DNA of 64,000 bases from NCBI RefSeq assembly GCF_026625885.1, contig NZ_CP113068.1, positions 372,001 to 436,000 of the forward strand, in the 5' to 3' direction. Of this stretch, positions 42,776 to 51,257 are shown one piece after another. The position numbers and the translations under genes were made by a program. This DNA comes from Roseateles sp. SL47. GTDB lineage: Bacteria; Pseudomonadota; Gammaproteobacteria; Burkholderiales; Burkholderiaceae_C. The notes beneath the pieces were generated by a model. The model saw only the letters and a program-made list of their open reading frames with translations. It did no database searches and was not told the origin of the DNA. The stretch's first letter is position 1. Each line of letters begins with the position of its first letter.

Positions 42776-43782
42776 CACAGGACACCCCCGCAGCCGCAGC
42801 CCCCAGCGCCGGAAAGATCATGCTGGTGGGCATCGGCCCCGGCAGCGTGGAGCACATGACCCAACGCGCGCGTGATGCCATTGCCGAGGCCGATGTGGTC
42901 ATCGGCTATGTCACCTACATCAAGCTGGTGGCCGATCTCATCGAGGGCAAGGAGATCATCCGCAAATCCATGACGGAAGAGCTGGACCGGGCAGTGAGCG
43001 CTCTGGAAGCCGCCCGGCAGGGCAAGAAGGTGGCCCTCATCTCATCGGGTGATGCCGGGGTGTACGGCATGGCCGGCCCGACCTATGAAGTGCTGTTCCA
43101 GGCCGGATGGACGCCCGAAGACACGGTGCAGGTGGAGATCATCCCCGGCGCGTCGGCACTGAACAGCTGCGCGGCCCTGGTCGGTGCACCGCTGACGCAT
43201 GACTTCTGCGCCATCTCGTTGTCCGACCTGCTCACCCCCTGGCCCACCATTGCCCGCCGGCTCGATGCCGTGGCCATGGCCGACTTTGTGGTGGCGCTCT
43301 ACAACCCGAAGAGCGGCCGCCGCACCCGGCAGATCGTGGAAGCGCAGCGGCTGTTCCTGCGGCACCGTCGGGCGGACACGCCAGTGGCCATCGTCAAGAG
43401 TGGCTATCGGCGCCGACAGAACATCGTCTTCACCACGCTGGACCAGATGGCGGAGGCGGACATTGGCATGCTCAGCACCGTGCTCATCGGCAACAGCAAC
43501 ACCTTCATCCGCCACGGGCTGATGGTGACACCACGGGGTTATGCCAACAAATACGACATGGCCGATGGCGGCAGCACGCGTGAAGGTGAGAAGGCGGGAC
43601 GTTCCTTGTCCACCGGGCTGCTGGGCTGGCTGCAGCAGGTGAAGCTGGAGCATGCAGAAGGGGCGGACGTCGCCGCGCTGGCCCGGCGCCATCGCCTGCC
43701 GGAAGACTACATTGCCGAGGTGCTGGCCGAGCCGGAAGAGGCCCTGGAAGAACCCGCGCAGGCCGAGGAGGATGTGGCATGA
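42772..43782 (+). CDS. cbiH: Cobalt-precorrin-3 C17-methyltransferase (CbiH/CobJ) with C-terminal extension
   Basis: 336 residues. The first 260 are a standard methylase of this branch: IMLVGIGPGSVEHMTQRARD (about residues 13-32), ISSGDAGVYGMAGPTYEVLF, IIPGASALNSCAALVGAPLT and FVVALYNPKSGRRTRQIVEA. It methylates C17 and contracts the ring. The last 75 residues (LGWLQQVKLEHAEGADVAAL, LPEDYIAEVLAEPEEALEEP) are additional, with a small helical unit and an acidic end. No iron-sulfur motif is seen in this extension. The stop overlaps the ferredoxin gene by four bases. Confidence 0.92.
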   Translation: MTQDTPAAAAPSAGKIMLVGIGPGSVEHMTQRARDAIAEADVVIGYVTYIKLVADLIEGKEIIRKSMTEELDRAVSALEAARQGKKVALISSGDAGVYGMAGPTYEVLFQAGWTPEDTVQVEIIPGASALNSCAALVGAPLTHDFCAISLSDLLTPWPTIARRLDAVAMADFVVALYNPKSGRRTRQIVEAQRLFLRHRRADTPVAIVKSGYRRRQNIVFTTLDQMAEADIGMLSTVLIGNSNTFIRHGLMVTPRGYANKYDMADGGSTREGEKAGRSLSTGLLGWLQQVKLEHAEGADVAALARRHRLPEDYIAEVLAEPEEALEEPAQAEEDVA

Positions 43783-44195
43783 GCCAGCCGGAGATCATCA
43801 AGCCCAAGATCGGCGACTACCGGCGTCACATCCTCGTGTGTACCGGAGAGCGATGCACCAGTGACGGCGCGTCTCAAGCCCTGTTTGACAGCCTGGGGGA
43901 CAAGTTCAAAGCGGCCGGACTCAACGCCGGCCCACTGCGGGTCAAACGGACCCGGGCCAGTTGTTTTGCGGCCTGCAAGGGCGGGCCGATTGTGTGTGTG
44001 CAGCCTGACGGCACCTGGTACTACAACGTGACGCCGGAGAATATGGACCGCATCATCGAGCAGCACCTCTGCGGGGGGCAGCCGGTGGAGGACCTGGTGT
44101 TCCATCAGGCCCAGTCACCGGAAGAAGAAGCGGCGGATGCGGCCGTGGGTGCGTCCGTGGATGCGGCCGTGGATGCGGCGGGAGCCACACGGTGA
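43779..44195 (+). CDS. Thioredoxin-like 2Fe-2S ferredoxin
   Basis: 138 residues. The fold is that of (2Fe-2S) ferredoxins of the thioredoxin-like type: [20 protein letters not shown] near the start and [18 protein letters not shown] in the middle, giving four cluster Cys candidates (CTGERC and [12 protein letters not shown]), then [19 protein letters not shown] low-complexity Ala/Val/Asp tail (VDAAVDAAG type) follows. Such proteins occur in many B12 operons of Burkholderiales and may pass electrons to a corrin-ring reduction; which enzyme is served is unknown. Overlaps cbiH and cobA by four bases each. Confidence 0.88.
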   Translation: MSQPEIIKPKIGDYRRHILVCTGERCTSDGASQALFDSLGDKFKAAGLNAGPLRVKRTRASCFAACKGGPIVCVQPDGTWYYNVTPENMDRIIEQHLCGGQPVEDLVFHQAQSPEEEAADAAVGASVDAAVDAAGATR

Positions 44196-44958
44196 AGTCG
44201 GAGGTGATGCTCAGCCCGGGCAGCGTTGCCCTGGTGGGCGCCGGACCCGGCGCGGCCGATCTGCTGACCATCCGCGCCTGGCATTGCCTGCAACAGGCGG
44301 ATGTGGTGCTTCATGACCAGTTGGTGAGCCCGGACGTGCTGGCCCTGCTGCCGGATCGTGCCGAGTGCATCAGCGTCGGCAAGGCCGGTGGTCGGCACAG
44401 CTGGGCTCAGCGCGACATCTGCAGCCTGATGGTGGAGAAAGCCCGCGCCGGCCACCGCGTGGTGCGGCTCAAGGGCGGCGACCCGTTCATCTTTGGCCGG
44501 GGGGCGAAGAGATGGAGGCGCTGCTGGCGGCCGGCATCGCGGTGCAGGTGGTGCCCGGCATCACCGCCGCCGTGGGTGCGGCGGCGTGGCTGGGGGTGCC
44601 GCTCACGCATCGGGATCATGCCCACAGCTGCATCTTTGTGACGGGCCATCTGCAGCACGACACCCTGGCGCTGAACTGGGCCGCACTGGCCCAACCCCGG
44701 CAGACGGTGGTCATCTACATGGGCATGACCGGTGTGGAGACCATCTGCAGGGAGTTGCAGGCGGCAGGGATGCCCGCCAGCACGCCGGTGGCGGTGGTCC
44801 GGTATGCCACTCGGCCAGAGCAGGAAGTGTGGACGGCCACCGTCGCCACGCTGCCGGACCTGATCCAGCAGCGGGGGCTGCAGCCCCCGGCGCTGCTGGT
44901 GATCGGCACCGTGGTGCGTCTGCTGGACGGTGCCCTTGGCGCGGACGTCAGGTCTTGA
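44192..44958 (+). pseudogene. cobA: Uroporphyrinogen-III C-methyltransferase cobA, frameshifted
   Basis: The first frame (from 44192) reads [20 protein letters not shown] ... [16 protein letters not shown], typical of SUMT. Then, after the run of six G at 44499-44504, it turns to nonsense (AKRWRRCW) and stops at 44641. In the +1 frame the protein carries on perfectly as [20 protein letters not shown] ... MGMTGVETICRELQAAGMPA to a stop at 44958. A run of seven G would restore [10 protein letters not shown]. So one G has been lost, by mutation, by a sequencing error in the homopolymer, or by a slip that could be reversible. The enzyme makes precorrin-2 from uroporphyrinogen III; another copy (cysG-type) may exist elsewhere. 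Confidence 0.88.
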
Positions 44959-46024
44959 GGCTCCCGTGGGGGCTCGCAGTGGTGCTCGCTGTGGTGCTCC
45001 CCTTGGCGCTCCCCTGGGTGCCTGCATTGAGGCTGCGATGGGCGCCGCCCTCCCGAGAGCGATCGACGCCACGCCTGCGCCACATCACCAGCAGCCCCAC
45101 GCCGGTCAGCAGCATGGCGTAGGTGGCCGGCTCCGGCACCGGTGCCGCCAACTGTTCAAACGCCAATTGCTGAAGCGCGCTGGCCTGCGCGGTCGTGATG
45201 CCCAGCTGGGCGGCCGACGTCTCATTGGCGCCCAGGCTGCGAGGGTCCAGGCCGGTGATGTGACCGAAGATGGTCAGCGCCTCCAAATAGCTGCCGTAGA
45301 CGCTGGCGTGGTAGTTGTCGTTGGCCCAGAGCTTCACCTTGCCAGGGTCAATGCCGTCATACGGATTGATGTCGGCAAAGCCCTGCGACATGGCCCGATT
45401 CCAGGCCAGCCCCACCGGAATCACGCCCTGGATGTTGTCCGAAGCCGCATCGGCCAATTGATAACCGGCATTCACATCCAGCGCCATCTGGTAGATGGAT
45501 TGCCCGTACCAGGCTCCCGTGGTGGGATAGGTCTGGTCTGCGCGTGACCAGGTGGCCAGCAGTTGCACATCCACCTGGCTGTTCCTGGCCTTGAAGGTGT
45601 TGGCCAGCAGGCCGGCATATTGAATCAGCTTGGCCGGATTGCCGGGGTGGTTGGCATCCAGCGTGCTGTAGCTCTGCAGCACCACCTTGTCCCAGGGCTT
45701 GTCCAGCACCGCCAACTTGTTGTTGTAGTGATAGTCCAGCCCCTGGCCGCCGGCAGTCTCCAGGCTCACGTCATAACTCAGGCCCGCCTGCACGGTAAAA
45801 GCCTTGAAGAGCGCGGGAATGCCACCGATGCCCTGCTGGTTCAGGTCGGTGACGGTGTTGGCATGCCAGTACTTGACGGCGGAGCCTTCCGCGTAAGTGA
45901 AGCTGTTGCCCACAAACAGGATGGTCTCGGCCTGTGCAGCGCCAAGGCCCCAGGTGAGCGAAACGCCCACCAGCAGGCCTCCCAGGGGTCTGCGCCATGC
46001 AGTGCGGGTGGCAAGTCGCTTCAT
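44948..46024 (-). CDS. PEP-CTERM protein with SGNH-hydrolase-like domain and long tail
   Basis: 358 residues from ATG 46024, which has a good ribosome site (AAGGAGA). The signal peptide ends about AQAE. The mature part starts TILFVGNSFTYAEGS (block I of SGNH hydrolases, Ser in GNSFT) and has WANDNYHASVYGSYLEALTI near the end (the Asp-x-x-His block), so an esterase-like activity is plausible. The sorting signal VPEPATYAMLLTGVGLLVMW is followed by RRRG. The chain then continues for about 38 residues of Ser/Thr/Gly-rich sequence instead of stopping. The 3' end overlaps the end of cobA on the other strand by 11 bases. Confidence 0.85.
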   Translation of the reverse strand: MKRLATRTAWRRPLGGLLVGVSLTWGLGAAQAETILFVGNSFTYAEGSAVKYWHANTVTDLNQQGIGGIPALFKAFTVQAGLSYDVSLETAGGQGLDYHYNNKLAVLDKPWDKVVLQSYSTLDANHPGNPAKLIQYAGLLANTFKARNSQVDVQLLATWSRADQTYPTTGAWYGQSIYQMALDVNAGYQLADAASDNIQGVIPVGLAWNRAMSQGFADINPYDGIDPGKVKLWANDNYHASVYGSYLEALTIFGHITGLDPRSLGANETSAAQLGITTAQASALQQLAFEQLAAPVPEPATYAMLLTGVGLLVMWRRRGVDRSREGGAHRSLNAGTQGSAKGSTTASTTASPHGSLKT

Positions 46025-46264
46025 CACGTGCTGTCTCCTTGGGACCTGAACTTCGGTCTGTGGTGGGAGCAACTGATCGTGCCGATGTGCCGGGCTTTGA
46101 CCAGACAATGGCGTCACCACTGGGAGCGACAGGTCTGTCCCTTGCGTGGAGCGCTCCGTGGCCCATCGCTTGCCGTGGGGTCTTTGCCGTACGGTGCACT
46201 CAAGCTGTTTCCGTGCGCCGGGCCGGGCGACCCGCACATGCGTTGCGACACAATGGCCACCGCC

Positions 46265-46291
46265 ATCACCGCCATCACCGCCATCACCGCC
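46265..46291. repeat. 9-base tandem repeat upstream of VOC gene
   Basis: Three copies of ATCACCGCC (46265-46273, 46274-46282, 46283-46291) lie 42 bases before the start of the glyoxalase-fold gene, within the 308-base space shared with the divergent PEP-CTERM gene. Copy number could affect promoter spacing. Confidence 0.7.
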
Positions 46292-46332
46292 GCTAGCGCA
46301 TTGAACACTTCAGCATTCAGGGAGAGAGGGTC

Positions 46333-46698
46333 ATGAGCCTCGGCGCCGTCACACCCATTCTGCGCATCTTTGATGAAGCCAAGGCGCGGGAGTTCTATGT
46401 GGACTTCCTGGGCTTCCAGGTCGATTGGGAACATCGCTTCGAACCCACGCTTCCGCTGTACCTCCAGATTTCTCGTGACGGCTGTGTGCTGCACCTGTCC
46501 GAACATCACGGTGATGCCTGCCCTGGCGCGGCCGTGCGGATCGACACCACCGACATTGGCACCCTGCATGCTGAGCTGCTGCAGCGGAACTATGGCTATG
46601 CCCGTCCGGGCATCGAAGACGCGCCCTGGGGCGCTCGCGAGGTGTCGGTGAAAGACCCTTTTGGCAATCGCCTGACCTTCACCATGGAGTTGCCATAG
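46333..46698 (+). CDS. Glyoxalase-superfamily (bleomycin-resistance-like) protein
   Basis: 121 residues. The sequence TPILRIFDEAKAREFYVDFL, then GFQVDWEH, YLQISRDGCVLHLSEHHGDA and VSVKDPFGNRLTFTMEL fits the small VOC proteins related to bleomycin-resistance proteins, which bind rather than cleave their ligand. Such proteins usually act as dimers. The start has a GAGAG ribosome site. It is divergent from the SGNH/PEP-CTERM gene. Confidence 0.85.
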   Translation: MSLGAVTPILRIFDEAKAREFYVDFLGFQVDWEHRFEPTLPLYLQISRDGCVLHLSEHHGDACPGAAVRIDTTDIGTLHAELLQRNYGYARPGIEDAPWGAREVSVKDPFGNRLTFTMELP

Positions 46699-47036
46699 TG
46701 CCTCCGTTCTGCTGAGAGAGACCTTCCGCGGAATCGCGCACCAAGGAAGCAAGAGGCCCAGGGGATACAGCCCAGGGAATACAAGCTGCCCAAGGCCTGA
46801 CCCTGCAGGAATTGTCCAGACGGAAGCGGTGGCCCCTTTCCTGACGCACGCGCATTTTTTTCCAGCTCGACACATTGAGCCGCACGGGAAGGCCCATTCC
46901 ACCGGCATTGCCAAGTTTCGTAGCGGGTTTTCAAAGTTTCGGTAAAGCCCGCTCCCGGAGCCTGGCACTGGGCTCATGATGCTGCCGAAATTCGGCGGCC
47001 CGCCTTTGCGGCCGCGCCTCACGCCCCACCGCATTC
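46699..47036. other. Intergenic region, no gene seen
   Basis: 338 bases. No supported gene on either strand. A short palindromic motif GCCGAA-A-TTCGGC (about 46983-46995) and a repeated AAGTTTCG pair (about 46913 and 46933) are the only structure I see. It should hold the promoter of the first glycosyltransferase gene. Confidence 0.45.
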
Positions 47037-48095
47037 ATGAGCCCCACGTCCCCTGCCCCGCTTCGCCCCCGCACCGCCGTCCTGCATCAATGGGTCGGCA
47101 TGGGGGACCTGGTCTGGCATGTGCCCTATCTGCGGCGCATTGCCGAGACCAGCAGCGAGGGCAAGGTGTCGCTGATCGCCTCTCCCACCACCTTTGCGCG
47201 CGACCTCGTCGGCCACGAGCCCTGGCTGCACGAAGTGATCGACTTCGACCGGCATCCGCGCCGTGAGGAAGGCCGACGCGGCCGACATCGGGGGGTGGCC
47301 GGCCTGTTCCGCATGGGCCGCGAACTCCGCGCTTATGGCTTTGAACGCATCATCCTGCTCACGCATCACACCAACCGCTCGGTGGTGGCCAATGTGGCGG
47401 GCATTCCGCAGCGGCTGGGATATGGAAGCAGCTGGCTGCAACGTCGCCTGCTGAGCCAGGGGCCTTTCATCCGCCCCTATGCCGGCCCCGCCGTGAAGGC
47501 CTACAAGGACGTGACCGCCTTCGCCATCGCCCAGGGATGGGCCTCCGAACCCATCGTACCCAGCTTGGTGGTACGACCGGAGGCGCTGGAAACGGCACGT
47601 TTGCGGTTGATCGGTCTACCGCGCCCGCTGGTGGCCCTGGCCATTGGCGCCTCCGAGCCCTACAAGCAGTGGGGCGCTGAACGCTTCTCCGCCCTGGCCG
47701 CCAGCCTGGCTCATGCCGGATGCGGTGTGGTGCTGCTGGGCGGCCCTGCGGAACGCGCACTGGCGCAGGAAGTGCGGAACACCCTGGACGCTGCGCTGAG
47801 GCCGCAGGTGCTCGCCATCACGGACGGCAGCGTGGCGGAGACCGTGGCCACGCTCTCGCTGATGCATGTGTGCGTGGGCAACGATACCGGCGCTGCGAAT
47901 ATTGCCGCCGCAGTCGGCACGCCGACCTGGGTGGTCCTCGGCCCCCGCCCGCCCCTGGAGCACGACCCGCAGACGCTGCGGGGCATCGTGTCGCCACGGC
48001 TGGAGGACATCACCGCCGGTGATGTTGTGGCCCGGATGATGAGCGCCTTGCGGCGGGCCCCGGCGGAACTGAAGCGCGAGCCGGCGGTGCTCTGA
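47037..48095 (+). CDS. Glycosyltransferase family 9 (heptosyltransferase-like)
   Basis: 352 residues of the GT9/waaF-waaC type, with HQWVGMGDLVWHVPYLRRIA near the start (the acceptor-side GDxV/IW loop) and VCVGNDTGAANIAAAVGTPT, WVVLGPRPPLEHDP near the C-terminus (the nucleotide-sugar loop). It probably transfers heptose from ADP-heptose to LPS core or to another glycan. It shares about half of its sequence with the next gene, so the two are tandem paralogues. The ADP-heptose genes converge from the other side. Confidence 0.88.
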   Translation: MSPTSPAPLRPRTAVLHQWVGMGDLVWHVPYLRRIAETSSEGKVSLIASPTTFARDLVGHEPWLHEVIDFDRHPRREEGRRGRHRGVAGLFRMGRELRAYGFERIILLTHHTNRSVVANVAGIPQRLGYGSSWLQRRLLSQGPFIRPYAGPAVKAYKDVTAFAIAQGWASEPIVPSLVVRPEALETARLRLIGLPRPLVALAIGASEPYKQWGAERFSALAASLAHAGCGVVLLGGPAERALAQEVRNTLDAALRPQVLAITDGSVAETVATLSLMHVCVGNDTGAANIAAAVGTPTWVVLGPRPPLEHDPQTLRGIVSPRLEDITAGDVVARMMSALRRAPAELKREPAVL

Positions 48096-48150
48096 TCCAG
48101 GCCCCCAGGCTCCAAGCTCCCCCCTCCATGACGCACGCCCCTGATCCATC

Positions 48151-49239
48151 GTGACCCGACCCGACGCCGACCTGCGCCCCGTCACCGCCGTCCACATGCG
48201 CCACAACGGCATGGGCGACCTGGTGTGGCATGCCGAATATTTCCGGCTGGTGGCGGCCACCAGCCGGGATGGCCAGGTGACGATTGTGGTGCCGCCCTCC
48301 ACCATGGCGCGAGAACTGCTGGGCCACGAGCCCTGGGTGCGCGAGGTGATCGACTACGACCGGCGCCCCCGCCGCAGCGAAGGCCGTCAAGGCCGCCACA
48401 GTGGCCTCACCGGCCCGCTTCGCTTCGGCGCGGTGCTGGCCCCCCTGGGCCTGGAGCGCATGGTGCTCTTCTCCGACCGGCCGATGCGCACGCTGGTGGC
48501 CTGCTTTCGCGCCGGCATCCGCACCCGCCTGGGTTACGGCAACACCTGGCTGCAACGCCGCCTGCTGACCCGGTCCCGCTGGATCGAGCTCTACAACGGT
48601 CCTGCCGTCGGGCTTTATCACGACGCCAGCCGGTTCGCAATGGCGCAGGGCTGGTGCACCGCGCCCGTGGTGCCTCGGCTGACGGTACGGACCGATGCCG
48701 TGCGGCGCATGCGTGCCCGTCTGGCCTCGCTGCCCTGGCCGCTGCACGTCCTGGCCATCGGCGCGTCCGAGGCCTACAAGCAGTGGGGGGCGCGGAACTT
48801 CAGCGCCCTGGCCAATCTGCTGGCCACCCGGGGCCATGGCGTGGTGCTGCTGGGGGGGCCGGCCGAAACCGCGCTGGCCCGGGAGATCCTGGCGGGCATG
48901 CATCCCGCACTGCGCACGAAGGTGCTCGCCTTGACCGACACAACAGTCTCCGACAGTGCGGCGGTGCTGTCGCTGGCCCAATCCTGCATCGGCAATGACA
49001 CCGGCATGACCAATATTGCGGCTGCGGTCGGCACCTCGACCTATGTGGTGCTGGGCCCGCGTCCGCCCCTGGAGCATGACCCCGGACGCATGACCCTGCT
49101 GCAGGCGCCCGCCTTGAGCGACATTCGCGCCGATCTGGTGGCACAGCGGGTGCTGCGCCTGGAGACCGCCACCCCGGCCGCCAGCACGCCGGTGGCAATG
49201 ACCGGCAGCGGATTCAATCGTCCCCTGGGGGCGGCCTGA
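48151..49239 (+). CDS. Glycosyltransferase family 9, tandem paralogue
   Basis: 362 residues from GTG 48151. It mirrors the gene before it: VHMRHNGMGDLVWHAEYFRL, GHEPWVREVIDYDRRPRRSE and SCIGNDTGMTNIAAAVGTST, then YVVLGPRPPLEHDPGRM. No GT9 substrate can be assigned. Its last 26 bases overlap the end of gmhB on the opposite strand, an unusual convergent overlap. It is probably cotranscribed with the first GT9 gene (55 bases between). Confidence 0.88.
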   Translation: MTRPDADLRPVTAVHMRHNGMGDLVWHAEYFRLVAATSRDGQVTIVVPPSTMARELLGHEPWVREVIDYDRRPRRSEGRQGRHSGLTGPLRFGAVLAPLGLERMVLFSDRPMRTLVACFRAGIRTRLGYGNTWLQRRLLTRSRWIELYNGPAVGLYHDASRFAMAQGWCTAPVVPRLTVRTDAVRRMRARLASLPWPLHVLAIGASEAYKQWGARNFSALANLLATRGHGVVLLGGPAETALAREILAGMHPALRTKVLALTDTTVSDSAAVLSLAQSCIGNDTGMTNIAAAVGTSTYVVLGPRPPLEHDPGRMTLLQAPALSDIRADLVAQRVLRLETATPAASTPVAMTGSGFNRPLGAA

Positions 49240-49810
49240 CGCCCAACAGCGCCCCCACGGCGGACGCCAGGGACCGATGGCAGGGGGTGTCTCGCAGCGC
49301 GTCCGGCAATGCGCCGGGCAATGATTCCGGACGCCCTTCGCCATTCGTCGCCAGCAGGGCGTAGTGGGCCACGCCGGCATTGCGCGCCGCTTCAATGTCA
49401 GACACCTTGTCGCCAAACAGCACGGACCGCGTCAGATCAATGTCCAGCGCACGTGCCGCCCGAAGAATCAAACCGGGGCCAGGCTTGCGGCAGTCACAGT
49501 CCACCGCATAAGCAGCCACCGAGCCACCAGGCAGATGCGGGCAATATTCGATGGCATCCAGCGTGATGCCCTCGCACAGCAGATGTGCACGCAGTTGGTC
49601 CCCCAGCCGCTGCACGTCCGCCTCGGTGTAATAGCCCCGGGCAATGCCGGACTGGTTGGTCACGATGACCAGCGCATATCCGGCGTCCTGCAAGCGCCAC
49701 AGGGCCGCGACGGCCCCGGGCACGAACTGGAAGTCTTCCCACTTGTGGACATAGCCGTGATCGATGTTGATCACGCCATCGCGGTCCAGGAACGCCGCCG
49801 GACGGCCCAT
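49214..49810 (-). CDS. gmhB: D-glycero-D-manno-heptose-1,7-bisphosphate 7-phosphatase GmhB
   Basis: 198 residues of the HAD-IIIA type: the catalytic DRDGVIN (FLDRDGVINIDHGYVHK), VIVTNQSGIARGYYT, a zinc loop CPHLPGGSVAAYAVDCDCRK and VLFGDKVSDIEAARNAGVAH. It removes the 7-phosphate from heptose bisphosphate in the ADP-heptose pathway. Its C-terminus is about 15 residues longer than the core needs, and its end overlaps the convergent GT9 gene. The start overlaps the hldC stop by one base (TGATG). Confidence 0.92.
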   Translation of the reverse strand: MGRPAAFLDRDGVINIDHGYVHKWEDFQFVPGAVAALWRLQDAGYALVIVTNQSGIARGYYTEADVQRLGDQLRAHLLCEGITLDAIEYCPHLPGGSVAAYAVDCDCRKPGPGLILRAARALDIDLTRSVLFGDKVSDIEAARNAGVAHYALLATNGEGRPESLPGALPDALRDTPCHRSLASAVGALLGVRPPPGDD

Positions 49811-50316
49811 CAGTCCGCACCTGACTGACGGATGCGCTGCACCAGCGCGGTGGTGGAATAGCCGGAGACAAAGGGAATCGCCAGCGACGAGCCACCCCAG
49901 GACCGCACGAGACGGGTCTCCGCCAGCGTTTCCATGTCGTAGTCACCGCCCTTCACATAAATCTCCGGCCGCACCCGCGACAGCAATTCGCACGGGGTGG
50001 GTTCATCGAAGAACAGCACGGCATCCACGGCGCTCAGGCCAGCCAGCACCAGGGCGCGATCCAGGTCGCGGTTCAGCGGACGGTCGGGCCCCTTGCCAAG
50101 GCCGCGGGCAGACGCGTCGGAATTCAAGGCCAGGATCAGGCTGGCGCCCTGCTGGCGTGCCGCATGCAGGTAGGCCACATGACCCCGGTGGAGCACATCA
50201 AAAACGCCGTTGGTGAACACCCAAGGACGCGGCAGGTGGGCCAGCACCTGCTGGAGCGCGCCCTCTGGCAGGGTGCGGCCATCGATCAGTTTGTCTTCCA
50301 GCGCCGGTGCGCTCAT
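49810..50316 (-). CDS. hldC: D-glycero-beta-D-manno-heptose 1-phosphate adenylyltransferase
   Basis: 168 residues. Nucleotidyltransferase motif TNGVFDVLHRGHVAYLHAAR (HxGH), ALNSDASARGLGKGPDRPLN and IYVKGGDY, YSTTALVQRIR are diagnostic for RfaE domain II. It makes ADP-heptose from heptose 1-phosphate and ATP. The kinase half, fused in E. coli HldE, is a separate gene here and overlaps by four bases. Confidence 0.92.
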   Translation of the reverse strand: MSAPALEDKLIDGRTLPEGALQQVLAHLPRPWVFTNGVFDVLHRGHVAYLHAARQQGASLILALNSDASARGLGKGPDRPLNRDLDRALVLAGLSAVDAVLFFDEPTPCELLSRVRPEIYVKGGDYDMETLAETRLVRSWGGSSLAIPFVSGYSTTALVQRIRQSGAD

Positions 50317-51257
50317 GCAGCCAATTCCTCGTAACTCACGGCGGCAGTGCCGAACTTGCCAACCACGATACCACCGGCCTTGTTGGCCAGCCGCATCGCC
50401 TCGCCCAGCGGCTGCCCAGCCGCCATCAGGGCGGCCAGGGTGGCAATCACCGTGTCGCCGGCACCGGTCACATCAAACACCTCCCGCGCGCGGGCCGGCT
50501 CATGCTGGATGGCCTGCGGCTCGAAGAGGGTCATGCCCTCTTCCGACCGGGTGAGCAGGATCGAAGGAATGCGGATTTCGTTGCGCAGCGCGTCCACCCG
50601 GCGCACCAGGTCGGACTCGTCGCGCCACTGTCCAATCACCTGCGCCAGTTCCGCCCGGTTGGGCGTGATCACGGTGGCGCCAGCATAACGACGGAAGTCG
50701 TGTCCCTTGGGGTCGACCAGCACCGGCTTGCCGGCTGCGCGCGCCAGGGCAATCATTTGTTCCACCTGGGCCAGCGCGCCCTTGGCGTAGTCCGAGAACA
50801 GCACCACGTCATGGTGCTGCACCTGCTCGGCGAACGTCTGCGTCAGGCGGTCCAGCAGAGGCGCGGCGGGTGGCCGCTCCACATCGATGCGCAACAGCTG
50901 CTGTGCCCGACCGATGACCCGCAGTTTGACGATGGTGGGCACCGCCTCATCCGATTGCAGCAGGGGGACCACGCCGCTGCGCAACAGCAGGCGGCGCAGG
51001 GCATCCGCCGCCGCGTCCTCACCGGTCACCGTCAGCAGCGTGGCCTGGGCACCCAGCGTTTTCACATTCATCGCCACATTCGCGGCGCCGCCGAGGCGGT
51101 CTTCCTCCCGCTCCATCCGAACCACCGGAACGGGGGCTTCCGGCGAAATGCGGTCCACCACGCCGTGCCAATAACGGTCCAGCATCACGTCGCCCACCAC
51201 CAGCACCCGGCAGGCGGCGAGCGCTTCCGGGGCGGGGATCGAGAGCTCCGGTGTCAT
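50313..51257 (-). CDS. hldA: D-glycero-beta-D-manno-heptose-7-phosphate kinase
   Basis: 314 residues from ATG 51257 (ATGA overlap with gmhA); an ATG at 51290 would add 11 residues and overlap gmhA more. The PfkB/ribokinase fold is seen in VLVVGDVMLDRYWHGVVDRI, SPEAPVPVVRMEREEDRLGG and the signature DVTGAGDTVIATLAALMAAG with the catalytic Asp. It phosphorylates C1 of heptose 7-phosphate. It corresponds to RfaE domain I. Confidence 0.92.
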   Translation of the reverse strand: MTPELSIPAPEALAACRVLVVGDVMLDRYWHGVVDRISPEAPVPVVRMEREEDRLGGAANVAMNVKTLGAQATLLTVTGEDAAADALRRLLLRSGVVPLLQSDEAVPTIVKLRVIGRAQQLLRIDVERPPAAPLLDRLTQTFAEQVQHHDVVLFSDYAKGALAQVEQMIALARAAGKPVLVDPKGHDFRRYAGATVITPNRAELAQVIGQWRDESDLVRRVDALRNEIRIPSILLTRSEEGMTLFEPQAIQHEPARAREVFDVTGAGDTVIATLAALMAAGQPLGEAMRLANKAGGIVVGKFGTAAVSYEELAA

